From: Tolypocladium sp. Sup5 PDA-1
Taxonomy: Eukaryota > Ascomycota > Sordariomycetes > Hypocreales > Ophiocordycipitaceae
DNA: 64,000 nt
Reading direction: 5' to 3'
Assembly (NCBI GenBank): GCA_000750105.3
Contig: JPHH03000011.1
Coordinates: forward strand, 721,976-785,975
Position numbers and translations under genes: made by a program. The notes under the pieces were generated by a model. It worked only from the letters and a program-made list of their open reading frames with translations. It was not told the origin of the DNA and made no database searches. How positions within the stretch are numbered: the first letter of the stretch is position 1; every line of letters starts with the position of its first letter. This document shows positions 22,799-36,221 of this stretch, piece by piece.

Positions 22799-24549
22799 TC
22801 ACTTTCGAAAGCCGACTTTGTCGACCAGGTTTCTCCAGAATCGGCCCTTTGCGTCCTCGCTTCGTGCTCGAACCATGACCGCGTCCCGCTGCATGGGGCC
22901 GACGATGTCTTCGTCGCCTCGGCCGGGGAACTTGCCGTGCGCATCGAGTGACTCGAGCATCTGTGGCACAGCGCTAGGGAGGCAGTCGTCCATTCGTCGC
23001 CATTCCAAGTCGCCGAGCACGTCATCGTGGGTAGGCAGGCGTCCGATAGCGCCGACAGAGCTGCTGGAGCTGCCACGGACCCGGCCCCGGCTGTGGCTGC
23101 GCGAGTGACTGGCGGAACCCGGAGCAGAGTGGCTGTTCTGTCTAATCATGTCGTCGTAGATGCTCTTCCACTTTCGTTCCGTCTCGGCCCACTTTGCCTC
23201 CGTCAGAGCGTAAATCTTGCTGGTCTGGCCGTAATGCTCCCCAGTGCGAACAAGGTGCTTGGTGTAGTTGACTCGTGCCGCATCCCAGTCGTCCCGAAAC
23301 TTGCCAACCGTATCGGCGGTCACAGTCTCCAGTTCGTACGGCAAGGGCGTGATGGTGAAGTTTGCATGGCCAAGGCGGTCGGACCACCCATCGTGCTCCT
23401 GCAGAATTGCAGGCAACGGGAGCGGCAGATCCGTGCAGGCGGGCACGTGCCGAAGAGACGTGATTGATGGCCTGGCACTGAGAGATGGACGAGGAAAATG
23501 AGCTGGCGCCGCCGGTGGGGGAGATGGAACAGCGGTTGTGGCCGACAACGGTGCCACAGTAGGAGACTGGAGGGGCGATTCCTGGGGTGGCTTGTTCAAA
23601 GGGTTGGTGAGAAGAGGGGGTAGAAGAGGCGTCGTGGCCATGGCGCGATCCCGCTCGAGGTTGGACTGCTCCTCGGGCGTCAACTCAATGACAGACGATC
23701 GGCTGAGGTTCTCGGTGCTGTCCCTGTCGTAGTACGATGCCGCCGAGTTGGCAGGCATAGTCTCTTGGAAACGATCAACCAGCTGATGGTTGGGGGACGA
23801 CATGGAGGAGGAGCGGCTCGAAGGACCGCGCGACAGCACATTCTCCAAGCTGAGGCCGGCAGTCGGCGAGGCCCTCATGTTGACGCGCTTGCTGGACCTC
23901 CAGCGCTTCATGGTGGGCAGCCGCGAGCCGAGCCGCGACGTCAGTCCTGCGAATGGCGAGTCGCCGCCGGATCTCTTCTTCTTGGGATACCGAGGGTCAG
24001 CAGAGAAGTCACCGTCGCTGAGGAAGCCCATGTCGTAGTCAACGTCGAAGTCGCCAACCATGTCGCCGGGGAAGAGGCCCTCGGAGCTGTTGCGATGTTG
24101 GCAAGGCTCATCGCCTGCAATCACCGTGTTAGCGACGAGCGGGGACAAGGGGGCTCGCGGTTTGGCGCCCACTTACAGAGACAGCTGTAGAGACCGAAGT
24201 GGTCGGACATGTTGGTGCTTTCCTCGTAACGCTCCATGGGGTCCTCCTGCACGTCGGGCAGTTGACGTTTCTCTAATTTCTGGGCGGCATACTGCGCCGG
24301 CGAGGCGGGGCTTTCCTGAGGCAGCGGCGGCAGTTCTAGCGACGACGTCGAACTCGAGAACCGCTGGTGGCCCCTCGGGGAGAAGGTCGGAGTGACGGGG
24401 GAGGCGACATCGGACGAGGAGGAGTTGGTGGTGTAGTAGACGTGCGACAGGTCGACGGTGTCGGGGCTCGCGAGGTGGGCGTGGCCGTCGATCTTGCGAC
24501 GCTCTTCCACGAGCTGCGGCAGCAGCAGCGGCTTCAGTTTCGGCGACAT
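22799..24549 (-). CDS. Conserved fungal Pro/Ser-rich protein of unknown function, 562 aa
   Basis: Two exons on the minus strand, 24549-24177 and 24114-22799, with a 62-nt intron (GTAAGT..TTGCAG, branch CTAAC). The N-terminus is MSPKLKPLLLPQLVEERRKIDGH. A long disordered part rich in S and P follows, with a basic stretch (YPKKKRSGG) that could be a nuclear signal. Near residues 370-420 is an acidic-aromatic block (TPLPYELETVTADTVGKFRDDW), then a helical part with TEAKWAETERKWKSIYDDM, a short R/S-rich region, and a C-terminus ending FWRNLVDKVGFRK. I recall similar proteins being widespread in ascomycetes with no known function. There is no signal peptide or membrane span. The upstream leader is long and GC-rich. 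Confidence 0.85.
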
Positions 24550-26135
24550 GCCTCACAGCGTAGGTGCTGCGACCGCACGAGGGTGGCCGACAGAGAGCGT
24601 GTGGGCGCTGGCGCTGGCGGAGGTTGTGGTTGGTGATGTCGATGCAAGGTCGAAGAGAGGCGACGAGGAGCGGGTGGTTGGCGGATGAGGTGAGCACCTG
24701 GGCAGCGTCGCTGGGCGCAGTGGTGTGGGGTACCTCCTCAGTTGGGGCTGGCTTGGCTGGCAACAGAGGTACCAGGTCGTCGCAGTGGCTCCAGTGCTTC
24801 TCTGTTGTGCGGTCGCGTTCTGTTTTGTTGCTCTCCACTCCACTGGTGCCGGTGCTGGTGCTGGTGGCGTGGGGCCCTAGCGAGGTACGTGCTGGGCACG
24901 CTCAAAAAAAGGCCCGGCGGCTGTGCACGGAGTCGACTCGCGTTGGTGCAGGGGGAAAAGTGGGCGCAAGTTGGGTGGCCACGGGCTAAGACAAGACAAG
25001 AAAATCTTGTGTGTCCTGTCTCGGTGCGACTGAAGGCTGGCCGAGTGTATTGCTGACAACCTATAGCAACAACGGATGGCGGCGGATTGACGAACGTCGG
25101 GGCGGGGTCGACGCCTAGCAGTTGCAGGGCATCTTCTTATTATTATATCTTGCGCAGGCGAGGTCGGGTCGAGACAACGGCGGGTTGGGGATCCTGGCGC
25201 CTGACGGGTGTGCGTACTTCGTTCGTGCCTATGGACCAGGTTCGTATACGTGAGTGCGTGCTGGAGCAGTACGTATGTATGTCGCATGCGATGGCCGAGT
25301 AGACGGTCCACGTGTGGTTGCAGCGAAGCGCGCGACGTGCAGCGGAAACCCAAGGTTGGGCGCGAACAAGTCCGGGGGTCGGTTGACAACTTGACAACTG
25401 ACAGGCGGACTGCCCAGCGTGCCAGACGACAGCGCACAACCTTCTCTATGCGGCGCGGCTGCAGTTGCTTGTCGGCCACTCAAGAGACGCTCTTCGCGAG
25501 TCGACACACCTCTGCGTCTGCGTCAGGTAGCTCGCTCGATGCGGTCAACGGTGCGCGGCACGTGAGTGAGGCCTTGTTGACTGGGGCCGAGGCTGGCGCG
25601 TCTGACGTGGTGCCCTGCCTTTGCACTTTCCTGACTGATGCGTGCGACTGATAATACGTACTCCGTAGGTGCGTCGGGATGCGACCGGTGTGGTGGTGAA
25701 CCTGGATGCGTGCGGTCCTCTGCCGGCTGCTGGTGGTGGTGGTGGTGGTTGTGGTTCTCGAACCGTTTGTGCAGCCCGCGATATCGTCCAGTGGCGGGTG
25801 TTACTTGGCGTGTTAATGGAGGGTCGTGATGGCGGACCATTCGACTCAACAGAAGCAGCTGCGTGCAGCGGGCGAGCCGTCGACGTTGCGTGCCCGGTGG
25901 GTAGCTTGCCCGTATGCGCTGCGCTTCGTGATGGAGTAGCAGTGGATGGATTGTCAAGATGGGGGAGGAAGCTCGTGATACCCAGGTTCGAGCAACGCCT
26001 CCGAGCGCTTCTCCGAACGCCCCTCGGGAGCCGGTGCCAACACCAACCAACAAAGGCCCAAGACGAGGACGGGTTCAATGGCCAGCGAATCCGAGGTCCA
26101 ATTGAGTGATGCAAAGGGAGGCGGATACGTGGGCG

Positions 26136-26186
<51 letters not shown>

Positions 26187-29100
26187 GGGCGAGAGCTCAA
26201 GCGAGCAGAGGACGCGTACTTCGTAGCTGTTTATCATCATGGCCTACAGAGAAGCTGGGGGCGGGCACCGGCAGCCGACAAGACAAGCTTCACCCTGCAC
26301 GGAAGCATCCATGACAGCCGGGGACCGTGGACATGGTGGGCTCACGCTCCTCCGGGAAGCCGTCACCCTCCGTCCACCCTGGCGTACCAGATCTCGGTCT
26401 GTGCCCGCCACGCCCTCCAGTTTCAACCACGGCGACAAACGACAAACGACAACACGCACGCAGGCCGAGCCCATCCGTGGATCGTGGGCGAGCGCCGAGC
26501 ACTCACTCTGGAAGCCCCAGGTTCTGTCACGTATTGGATGTACCGATCCGATGCGCAACGATAGCCATGGATGGCCTCCGAGGCTATGACAAAAGAGGCA
26601 CCGCCGCCCCACAGGCCACGCTCTCCACTAGCCCAACCCAACTGCCAAAGGCCTGTGCCAGTTCCTCACTCCTCTCCTCCCTCCCCGCCTCCGCCGAATC
26701 CTCCCGGATAACCGTGAACGTGTTCTGAAACTGAAGCGCCCTCCCGCCTCCACTTGCTCATGGTACAGAGAGTTGTCAGGGCGGGCGTCCATCGCGATGC
26801 CCTGCGCCGCTACCAAACAACACCCATGGCCAGAGAGGTCCAAGCAGCGAGCAGCAGAAACCCCCCAACGGAGACACTCGGCACGTCAATGCTGCCATCT
26901 CGGTCCCGGGCCTGAGAATCATGTCATGTCCTGCCTCTGCAGATGTCCGCGAGGCAGGGATTCGCCTACATACACAGGCGCATGGTCAAGAGGCTTGGTA
27001 ATGTCGAGGTTGCGGAATATCCGTTTGCAAGCCTCGCCATGCACTGTACCAAAGGTTTGGGCTTCAGACTCTTGACGACGGACTGATATTGTTCATCATG
27101 CCCACCACTAGTCCGTATTATCGGCTAGTATTATCAGTCGAACCGTCTCCTCTAGGTTACCCCGGATCTTCTCGTTTCCCCTCTATGCGTATTTTTGCTT
27201 CTGTTGCCTCATGATTCACCCGTGCCCAGCAGGAACGAAACAACTTGTTTCGTCATTGCCGGAACGCTCGGTCCCGGTACCTGAAGCCCTCCGCTCTGCT
27301 GTTGTCTCCCTTGCCCCGGACAAAACCCCACGGCTTCCCCGGCCAAGACCAATCAACCCAGGCTTTGCACGGCCGTTGTGTCAGGACTGTGGGCGGCGGA
27401 TTGCTTGGTGCCCGCACCTCACAAGGCCACCGAGAGACTGAGAATTGGCATAGCGAGGGGGCGGACGCGACAGGCGGACGTGTCTGCAGTTTGTTGGGGT
27501 ATCGGTTGGTCTGCCTAGCAAAGGCAATTGGCCAAGTAATAGTCGGCTGCTGTACCCGTTATGCTCTCTCGACTGGCCTCGCCTGCCCATCGGGGCAAAG
27601 GTGAACGTCCCCCCCCCCCCCAGCGTGCGGAACAAACTGCCCCCTCCTGCCGCTATCGGCAACACGCCAGGAACTGTGATAGGGCTACCCACTGCTCTGG
27701 GTTTGCTGGGGGGAGACCCTAATGGAAGGATCGTGGACAGCGCCATAGCGGCCGTCGCAATATCCTTGCATGATGCTGTCAGTTCCGAGCACGATGCTTT
27801 CCGCCTTGCAGCAGTTCCTCTGCGCTGTCCAATTCATGCTTATTAAGGCACTGCCAAAATGTGGCTTGTTACGCGGAATATCACTCTCAGCAGGTGTTGC
27901 TCGATGAAACTCTCGCCGATTGGCTTGACCGTTGACGACATGGCTTATTAGGTACAGTACTGCTGAAACCGAGTACGTATGTATCATCGACTTTTCTCTT
28001 CGGTGATCATGGCTTCTAGTGAGAGTAGTATTAATAAGGCGCACCCTTTTGAGATGATGATGCTTCTGCCGTCTTGCCACACCATAGCGATTGCTCACTC
28101 TGCCACTATGTAGGTACTCAAGGCGCCTCCCGCTCACACTTCCAAAGCCACCCACCTCACCTCGGGCTTCAATCCCGAGCCTTCCAAAGGTGTCTTCCAA
28201 CTGTAACATTCCCCACCGAGGCGGTTGAGTTGGCGCTACAACGCGCCTAAATGTCGCTGGCCACGCGCAATCCCCGCGGTTCCGCCAAAGCCGGGCGCCT
28301 CAGGGTCAAAGGGTCTGTGGCCCAGCGAATCGCTTTGCGCCTGGGACCGTTGGCCGCCGCCATCATCGTGCGTGTGCGCGCGCTTGTGGCTCAGTAGGCC
28401 CTCTATGGGCTTTGAGCTTGGCCTGCGTTCCTCGGCATGGCTTGCGTTTAACTTCTATTGATGTTGTGCGAAGTACGAGTAGTCCGTAGTATAGGGTAAG
28501 ATACAAAGTATATCCACGTGCGGCCACTCGACGGAGGTGGTCGAGGAATTCCTCGCTGGCTGAGTATTACCTGTTCCACCCGGGATTACCCAGCTCTGAC
28601 CGGCTCCCGTAGCCCCGCCCAGCTACGGCACTGATCCGTTCCCGCCGAGTTCTAGTCAGCCGGAACAGAAGTTCTAGCCGGTTCCCCGACCCTGTCCAAC
28701 CCTCCCGTCGGTACCTTAAGCAAGCTTAGCTTCGCAAGCTCTGCCAGGGCTTGCTGGGGCTGGCAACACTGATTGATAGCTTGACACACGACTTTTTGTG
28801 CAATGCTCGCGCCATCTCACGAGCTTCGTCGATTGGGCTGGCCCCCGGTACGGCCCGTCCGTGGGACAGCATCTGGCCGGAAGCACGAGAGGGCATGTAG
28901 CTTGCCGTCGTGGCATGACTGAAGAGACGAGGACGAACACAAATCTACACCTCGACTGTCACACAACAGGGTCGTATGTTGGGGGGGGGGGGTGCACTCA
29001 TCGAAAGCTGACGGGTGGGCAGGGTCTCCAGTGCAGTGCGGCCTGCAGGGACAGAACCACAGCAGGGCATCTCCCACCTTGCCACGGCCCCGTCCTGCGG

Positions 29101-32100
29101 CCAATAATACATCTGCACCTTTGCGCCTGGTCATCTGGGCGAGGCAGTGTTCCGTTCTGCCCGAGGGGACGAACAAGACACTTGCAGATACTTCATACCT
29201 ACCCTGGACCTTGGTTCTTTGGCTGGTTTATACCGCATGGGCGACAACAGATATTATTGGCCAACGACAAAGGCACGACGTCGACTATGCAACAGAACAC
29301 CGACTGAACACGTGAAGAGGCCTTGCTGGCCCCTGGACCCCCTCTTCACTACACCGGAGTATTCTGCAAGACGGGAGATAAGCAGCAGTCGGCCTCGATG
29401 ACATGCGTGATTGGATGCCACACATCCCCAAAGGCGCCCAATGGCCCTTTTGGCAGACGTCCCGGTGAACAGCTTGCATGCGAAGGCGCCAGCAAGCTTA
29501 CCCTGTTCGCATGTGCACCGTGTGTTGTATCGCAGATGAGCTGCGAGCATGTGCACCAGTCGACGGCGTTTCTCTCGTCGCCGGTCAGGACGCAGGAGCT
29601 CGGAGAGGCAGTCAGTCATGAACGTCTGCTCTTCTACGAAGTACATTCGGGGACTCTACGCGGGATTCCGAACCAAATCACAGTGAGCGACTCCGACGTC
29701 GCTTCAACACGTCACGAGACCCCCGTCTAAACTGCGAGAGCCCTGGACTTCTGGCGGGCTCGGGCGGGGGAAATCTCTGCACCCAAGTCAGTCCGTTGAT
29801 AAAGTGACATCTCACGATCCGATCGGATGGAGCGGGCAGGACTTGGGTGGCATCCCGTGGGCTTGCCAGGAACCCGCCCAAAGTGTGCAGCCACTTCAAC
29901 CGCAGCGAGGCATTTTCGTATGCGTACCTTGCATTAGCTATTCCGTGGAGGAGGGCGGACGGACGGGGCGATTTGCCAGCCCCGAAGCCATGACGATGTG
30001 GATGGCCAGGGGCAGAGTTGAGCACGCCAAAGGAAGCGAATGTCCCCGTTTGGCACCGAGTGGTGGTATGACAACTCCGGTCGCTGGATAGTGTTTTCAA
30101 AGACGCCATCGTCTGTTGGCCTGTTCACTCTTTTAGCTGGGAACCCAGGCACAAACTGCGGGAGTTTTCATATCATCCCGCTCACGTCCTGTGGCGGGAC
30201 GCAACCAGGTAGCGCCATTATCCAGATGCTAACATATGTGTGAGGTGAGGGGAATGGGCCAGAACAACAGTCGCTGGTCACATGTCGGCAGGGGGGATTC
30301 CTCTTCTGATCCATCTCCCGGAATGCCTGCCTCTGGCCCGTGGCCCCACTTTACCTTAGGTACAGACAGGACGTACTCGTAGGCCTACTTCGTCCAGAAG
30401 TCGTCCACGATAGCAGCCCTAGTGTGATGAGTCAGCAACAGTTGCTCATGTCACTGGTTGGTATTGCTTGCGCGCCATTGGACGGCAGCCGTTCCGCGCG
30501 GCTCGGAACTTGTGGTGGCGGAACTGTGGTTGTTCCGTCTTGCCAACGTGAAAATCTTTCACTTCCTCTCTGGTCCGTGGTTCGTGACTCCACCATGCCA
30601 AAAATGGGTGTTTGTCATGGCGCCTCTCACTGCCATTCCTTTTTGCTCTAGTCGCGCACTCCGATTCCCGGACGAATTTTTCGATTCCAAGGAGCCCTTC
30701 TGCTCAATACTGCTTACCCCGTGAGCACCTGCCCAGGGCAATTGCTACTGAGGCTGACAGGCACGTGTTAGGGCCCCCAGCATGGCCGTGAGACTGTTGC
30801 TCTTGACCGACCTGCCATTGAACTCGGTGGCCTCTTGATGGCTGTCCTCCCAACCTGCAAGTGAGCGGGCCAGCCATCGGCCGGCGGTGACTTCTGATGG
30901 GGACGAAGCTGCCCGACTCTTTTGTCGTCGCCGGAAATGTCCAACTGGGTCGACGCAACGTGTATCCATCCGCTCGACGCCGCTCTTGCTCAGTCCCTCT
31001 TTCGCGGTTGACGGAGACCCTTACGTATCAGAGCAAGCAGAGCTCTGCTTGGCTGGACTACCCTGCCGAACCCCTCGCTGTCCCCTCTCCAACAGGATTC
31101 CGAGTATTAATGGCCGCCCATTTTGCGCAGGTGAACCATGTCCGCGACGGCAGGTCGTGGCTGGCGCCGTGTGGCGTGTGCTCATTCGCCGGCTGCCGAA
31201 CGCCAGTCCCGGACTCGTTCATGGCTCTCTGGGGTGGGCAAGGGGTGGGCAAGGCTCTGCCCAGAGCACATCGCAGGTTGCCTCGGGTGCGATATGTCAT
31301 GTTGCTCAGCTGGCGCTCGGGATGCGCAGGATGCTCAGAGTATGCCACGATGCTGACAGAGACACGGAATGCCTGCACGCGGGAACGAATGTGCTGGTGT
31401 GGCGGCGTAGGTGCGATGGGCCAATTGACCAGAAGAAGCAACGAGCTTGGAGTGAGAGGCAGCCCAGCAATTGGGCGTAGACTTGAGTGCTAGCAGACGC
31501 TCCCAGCGTCTGGGCTATTCTGGGAGCTCGTCCCGCTGCGGTACGTGGAGTGAAGGACTCAAACGTGGGTGCTTGCGGTTCGACAACGTCGTCGCTACCA
31601 TTGCGCCCTTTGATGGTTTTGTGCGCGTGATACCAGGGGCATGCCTGGTGGTGACCAGCTCGAGGGAGGGACTTGGCGACAAACACGACCGGTGTTCTCC
31701 AGCATTGTCACGGTTTGAAGTCTGCGAGTGACGTGGCTCGAGTTGCGGTCAAGTTAGGAGAGAGTCGACAGTCTCCATGTCTACAGCCAAACTGTAAGAG
31801 CTGGCGGTGAGGCCGCGCCAACACACGGCTCCGACCAGCGCCCTGGTCTCTGGCGGGCCTTGAAACGTTTGCGTCAAGGGGAGAAACGATCGAGGTGGCT
31901 TGCCGACGGTGATGCAGCGGTGGGCATAGACGGCGCCCAACAACCGAAGTCGTTTTGCATACGTGCACTTCGTAGGTGAAGATCAAAGAGCGATGATGCT
32001 ACAGTAGACCCTTTGCGAACGGCCAATGTCAAGCAATGGGGCAATCCGAGAGCAAGACTTTTGTAGATGGGGATGAAATACAAGGAAACTGCCTGTTAAG

Positions 32101-32376
32101 TGGATTGTTGCGACTCTTTGACTCCGCCGTCCGGGCAGTTGAGGGCCCAAGTCGAACAACTTCATCTCACTTGTCACCCTTCATCTGCCAAAGGACCGGG
32201 CAACGGCGACACCGCACGACGCATGGCCCTCGAATCTCAAGTCGTTCAATTGCCTGCCGGCGCCTCAACTACCAACGCAGCGTCGATATGTACAACGAGT
32301 CACCGGTCCGCCATGCCCGTCGCTAGAGGACCGCCCATCAGTACATTGCCGTCGCAGGCCCATGTATCCCGTGCAG
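24550..32376. other. Gene-poor 7.8 kb stretch
   Basis: I found no gene that I can support here. Open frames of 100-230 codons overlap on four or more frames (for example around 25.5-26.2 kb and 30.9-31.5 kb), which is what GC-rich spacer produces. Notable sequence features are a GACA microsatellite at 26136-26186, a 13-nt C run at 27609-27621, a 12-nt G run at 28981-28992, and TACGGAGTAC/TACGAAGTAC decamers (forward or reverse complement) at 25658, 26216 and 29635. The first few hundred bases are the leader of the Pro/Ser-rich gene. Confidence 0.4.
26136..26186. repeat. (GACA)n microsatellite
   Basis: Nearly 13 perfect copies of the tetranucleotide GACA run without interruption over 51 nt. 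On the minus strand it gives a spurious repeating CLSV peptide. Confidence 0.95.
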
Positions 32377-32760
32377 CTATGGAGATATACGCCATTCCAT
32401 AATCAGCCCGAATATCGTATCGTAGAACTCGTAGGCCCTCGTCCCGGGGGTCTCGGCCTCGCGCAGCTCGTAGGCGCTGGTGAAGAGGCGCACGACACCG
32501 TATCTCTCGCGCAGGCGTTGGAGGACGAGGTCGAAGACTTGGATGAGCAAGTTAACGTCGGGCTTGAGGTCTTGAAGCAGCCTCTGGTTAGAACCGTGCT
32601 TGTTGGGTCGAGGAGGTAGAATATCGGTTGCGGTTGTGCTTACCTCGGTAGTAGTCGAACCTGGATAGCAGTCAGTTGCACCGCTCTTTCATCCATCAAG
32701 TGTCTCAAAGAAAGCCCTTACGGTGGTTTCAACATTCTGCCGTCGGTGGCGATTGCGCAT
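32377..32760 (-). CDS. Small spliced gene, 86 aa, unknown function, with a 17-nt micro-exon
   Basis: Three exons on the minus strand: 32760-32722 (ATG..ACC), 32660-32644 (17 nt) and 32581-32377. The introns are 61 nt (GTAAGG..ATCCAG) and 62 nt (GTAAGC..CCAGAG). Joined, they read MRNRHRRQNVETT, then VRLLPR, then a coding-like stretch with LKPDVNLLIQVFDLVLQRL and RERYGVVRLFTSAYELREAE, ending MEWRISP. The large exon has no ATG of its own. Its plausibility comes from the strong coding character, the helical amphipathic pattern, and the fact that both joins are in frame with consensus sites. There is no signal peptide. I do not recognise the family; it may be a short adaptor-like protein or the surviving end of a longer gene. 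Confidence 0.5.
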
Positions 32761-34110
32761 CAAGTTCAAGACTGATATGAGAGGCAGGTTGAATGGGGAG
32801 ATGCGACCTCGCCTGATGGATGGATCTTGCTGTGCCGAGTGATCGCGGTCGAGATGGGAGAGAAGTCTTCATCGCTTTCAAGAAGATGGCAGTGAATCAC
32901 ACATCCGGAGTCGCCTCGTAATTGCATGGTCTATTGCTGTGCTCGCGTATGAACATGATTTGACGGCACGCCAGTGGGCTGTGAATCATGTTCATTCCAA
33001 ATTGGCACTCTGCGCGCCCACGAAAAGCGCGCTCGGCCATTCCGCGCAATGTAAATGATGAAGCACAATACTGTGACTGACAGTGATTCACTGCCTTTGT
33101 CGCAACCCATGTTTGATGGCTGTCACAAGGGTTTGGGTATGGTACATGTACCAGTGGGTGGTGTCTGCGGATGGCACGAACTCAACATGAACTGAAGGCT
33201 ACACGTTGGGCGACATCGCGCCACTGTTCGTAGCTATACCTATTAATTTGATAGCTAATACGTCCTTTGGATTCACGTGACTGCGTAAGCTATTGCACTG
33301 AACCGGACCATCAAGGGATGAGTCCCAGGACAGTTGTGCTCAGATATCAAAGATCATCGCTCCGGCTATGTGTCTTTGTCTCTTTGTATTTTGATTCAAT
33401 AAAGATTCAAGATCAATCGTACGACACTATCTGCCACGCAACGAGCAGCAAGTATGGTTCCCTCAGAAACGAAGTTCGCTAGTAACCGGTCAACAGGCTA
33501 AAGTGCATTGAGGCTCTGGCCATCATGTCAAGCGTCACATTGAATACCATGTACATGTGTTCTTTGTTCTACTGGCTTCTAATTGGCATCATGCTTTTAC
33601 ATGCGATACCTGAATACAGCATTTTGTTCCGAGTTTAGATCGCCGATCAGTTGGCACACTCAACTTCGAAGGTATGGCCCTACACCAATGGCCCATCATC
33701 CCAGCCGCGATAGCTTCAAGACGCATGTTAAGATCTCCGATCGGAATTTCGATCCAATTTCATTTACTCCGATTCGTCTTTGCACAAGGCCTGGAGATCA
33801 GCATGTGGCCCCTCCGACACTGTACGGGCAACCCAGATTGCCAGAACAGAGCCAAGGGTGTTTGGCTACGCTGTAGCTGAGCCTAGCTGAGACGTCATGA
33901 CGTCAACGCCGCCATCTACCTTGCTCCCGGTTCCAGACCAAGTAATTTGCTCGCCACGGGTTGACGTCGGCGGCTGAGAACATTTGAACGGGTGACGAAA
34001 ACGGCCCCGGCTCGCGGTCGATTCAATAAAACTGTGCCCTGCGGTAGCCGCTTGGCTTGAACCAAGACGCGTCTGCTTAGCCAACAGTCACTGCGCTACC
34101 TCGGAGAAAT
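32761..34110. other. Intergenic, AT-richer 1.35 kb upstream of the DUF3292-type gene
   Basis: There is no supportable gene. The region is poorer in GC than its surroundings, with short frames only. The last 200 bp before 34111 are the likely promoter and leader of the downstream gene. Confidence 0.45.
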
Positions 34111-36221
34111 ATGGCTGCACCGACTCCTGGCCTAGATAATAGAGAGCTCGACTTGGCGGATAGGATGGCAGAGGACGGTAGGCCAGAGATCGTCGAGAAG
34201 CACGAAGAGGAGACACCCACAGCCAGCCATGCCCTCGCTCACGAGAGCGTCAACGCCGAGCCGGAAGACAAGGGCGCCTGCCAGGTTGAGCACGATGACA
34301 TCGAGGTCAGAAACCTGGGATGGAATGATGAAGCGCAGCGAGTGCCCCAGCCGGTGGTCGGCGGCCTGAAGAACGAGGAGCTGTGGACCTTGGTACGGCG
34401 GTTCGACCAACAGATCTTCCACGTCAAGAGCATCGAGGAGCCGCCTCTCGCGGACCTGGACATGAACATTGCAGACGACGAGGAGTTTTCCCCCGAGAAG
34501 CTGCGGGCTCATCTGGAGCGCCTCTACGTGACCGTGGTCGTCGCGCTGTTTTCTTTCTGGAAACACATTGTTCGCCTCAGATCGTGGAGAGAGTACCGCC
34601 GGACATCTGTCTTCTTGGCCGTCTACACCGTCGCCTGGTTACTGGATCTGCTTGTCTCGACGATTGTTGGATTCCTCATGGTCTTGATCCTATACACCCG
34701 CTCGCGAGATATATGCTTCCCTCCGGCGCCGCCCGCCCTGATCGACTCCAAGACTGGGGGTGTCCAGAAGCCACCGGCTGGCGTCCTTGCCTCCGATGAC
34801 ACGATTACTGGAGCACCGGAGAAGCACGAAGGCGAAGGCGCCGAGAAAGAGGCGCACAGCTTCGTCAATAGCATAGCGACGGTATGTTCAGGAGTAAGGC
34901 CTTGTTATTCACGTCTCGAAGAAGCCCGGACTGACTTGACGTGTCGGTCATCAGCTGGTGGTTGGCGCAAGCGCAGGCAGGCATCCGCAAGGCGACCCCC
35001 ACGACGACGGCAAGACTCCAGACCCGACACAGTTGACCGAGGACGTGTCGAACGCGAAAGACAAAACCGGCGGGAAAGAGCCGAACACGGTCCACGATAA
35101 GACAAAGAAGCCTGTCTCGCAGGCCGTCTGGAACAAAGCCAGGCCAACAATGCACCTCATCGCCGACTTTGTCGATACGTGGGAGCGCTTTGGAAACGCG
35201 CTGAGCCCAACGCCCCCGTTCCCGAGCCGCCGACCCAAGGTGACCCTGGCGGCTTGCCTCTTGCCACTGCTTCTCGGGTCATACTTCACCACGTCCTACA
35301 TGATGCTGAAGGGGCTGGGATTTACCGCCGGGTTTGCCTTCTTTGGCGACCCTGTGCTGACGCCGCTCATTGATCTCGTCAGCAGCAACTACCCCAAGTG
35401 GCAAAAGTATGTCGAGCTGCGAAACTCGATCCTCAGGGGGGTTCCGACCAACGCACAGCTCACTGTCACTTTGCTTCGTATCGGGGAGAAGAATAAAGCG
35501 CCGGTTCCGCCGCCACCCACATCAGACGAACCGCCGTCTGTTGAGCCGGATACCGACGCCGTCAAGAATCTGGACCATCTGGGTTAGTCTATTTGATGGC
35601 AGCGTTCCAACGAGCTGCAAGAAGAAGCTGACAATGGGGGCAGGAGCTACGGATAAAGAGATTCAAGAAGCCATCGAGCCAGAGTCCGAGCAAGAAGACG
35701 GAGACGATAGCGCAAAAAAGCAGCCAAAGAAGTCGCGTCGCATACTCAACCTCCTCAAGGGCACGGCAAAGGGCAGCATACAGACTATGCTCACTGCCGA
35801 CAAAGCAAAGGCAGCAGCTGGTGCAAACCACGCGAGAAACCGTCGCGGCGTCGTCAAGCGCCCCAAGCCAGACACCGTCGCTGGCCCGGTGCGGTTCCCA
35901 GCCCGTTACAAGGGGCAGAAGGGGTACGCGTATGTCACGGCGACGGCGACGGCTCCGGCACTGAGCTGGACGTCCAACATTGACGACGTGGACCCCGCGT
36001 GGATCGTACCCATCTCCGACATTGACGAACTGAAGAAGGTTGGTGGGCTCGGGTGGAAGAGCAAGATTCTGGTGGGATGGGCGCTGGAGAAGGAGGTTGT
36101 GGATGGACTGGTGGTGAGGACGAAGCAGGGCAAGGAGTATCATCTCACGGCCATTATGATACGTGATGAGCTATTCAATCGGCTCATTGCCATGGGCAGC
36201 CAGATGTGGGAGGCATGGTGA
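34111..36221 (+). CDS. DUF3292-type membrane-associated protein, 658 aa
   Basis: Three exons: 34111-34881, 34955-35582 and 35644-36221, with introns of 73 and 61 nt. The N-terminus is acidic. The block GWNDEAQRVPQPVVGGLKNEELWTLVRRFDQQIFHV is the start of the conserved domain I know as DUF3292, a fungal family. ADLDMNIADDEEFSPEKLRAHLERLY follows. Hydrophobic spans lie at about residues 172-195 (FLAVYTVAWLLDLLVSTIVGFLMVLIL) and in exon 2 (VTLAACLLPLLLGSYFTT). The C-terminal part has a lysine-rich helix (KKSRRILNLLKGTAKGSIQTML) and a compact beta-rich end (WTSNIDDVDPAWIVPISDIDEL). It is probably an integral membrane protein; the function is unknown. No lesions were seen. The start ATG is preceded by AAAT, a fair context. 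Confidence 0.82.

Noticed and set aside
30887..31493. Two overlapping plus-strand frames of about 197 codons
   Set aside because: Both phases and two minus-strand frames are open over the same bases, which points to a lack of stops rather than a gene.
32362..32619. 85-codon plus-strand frame
   Set aside because: Antisense shadow of the third exon of the small spliced gene at 32377-32760.
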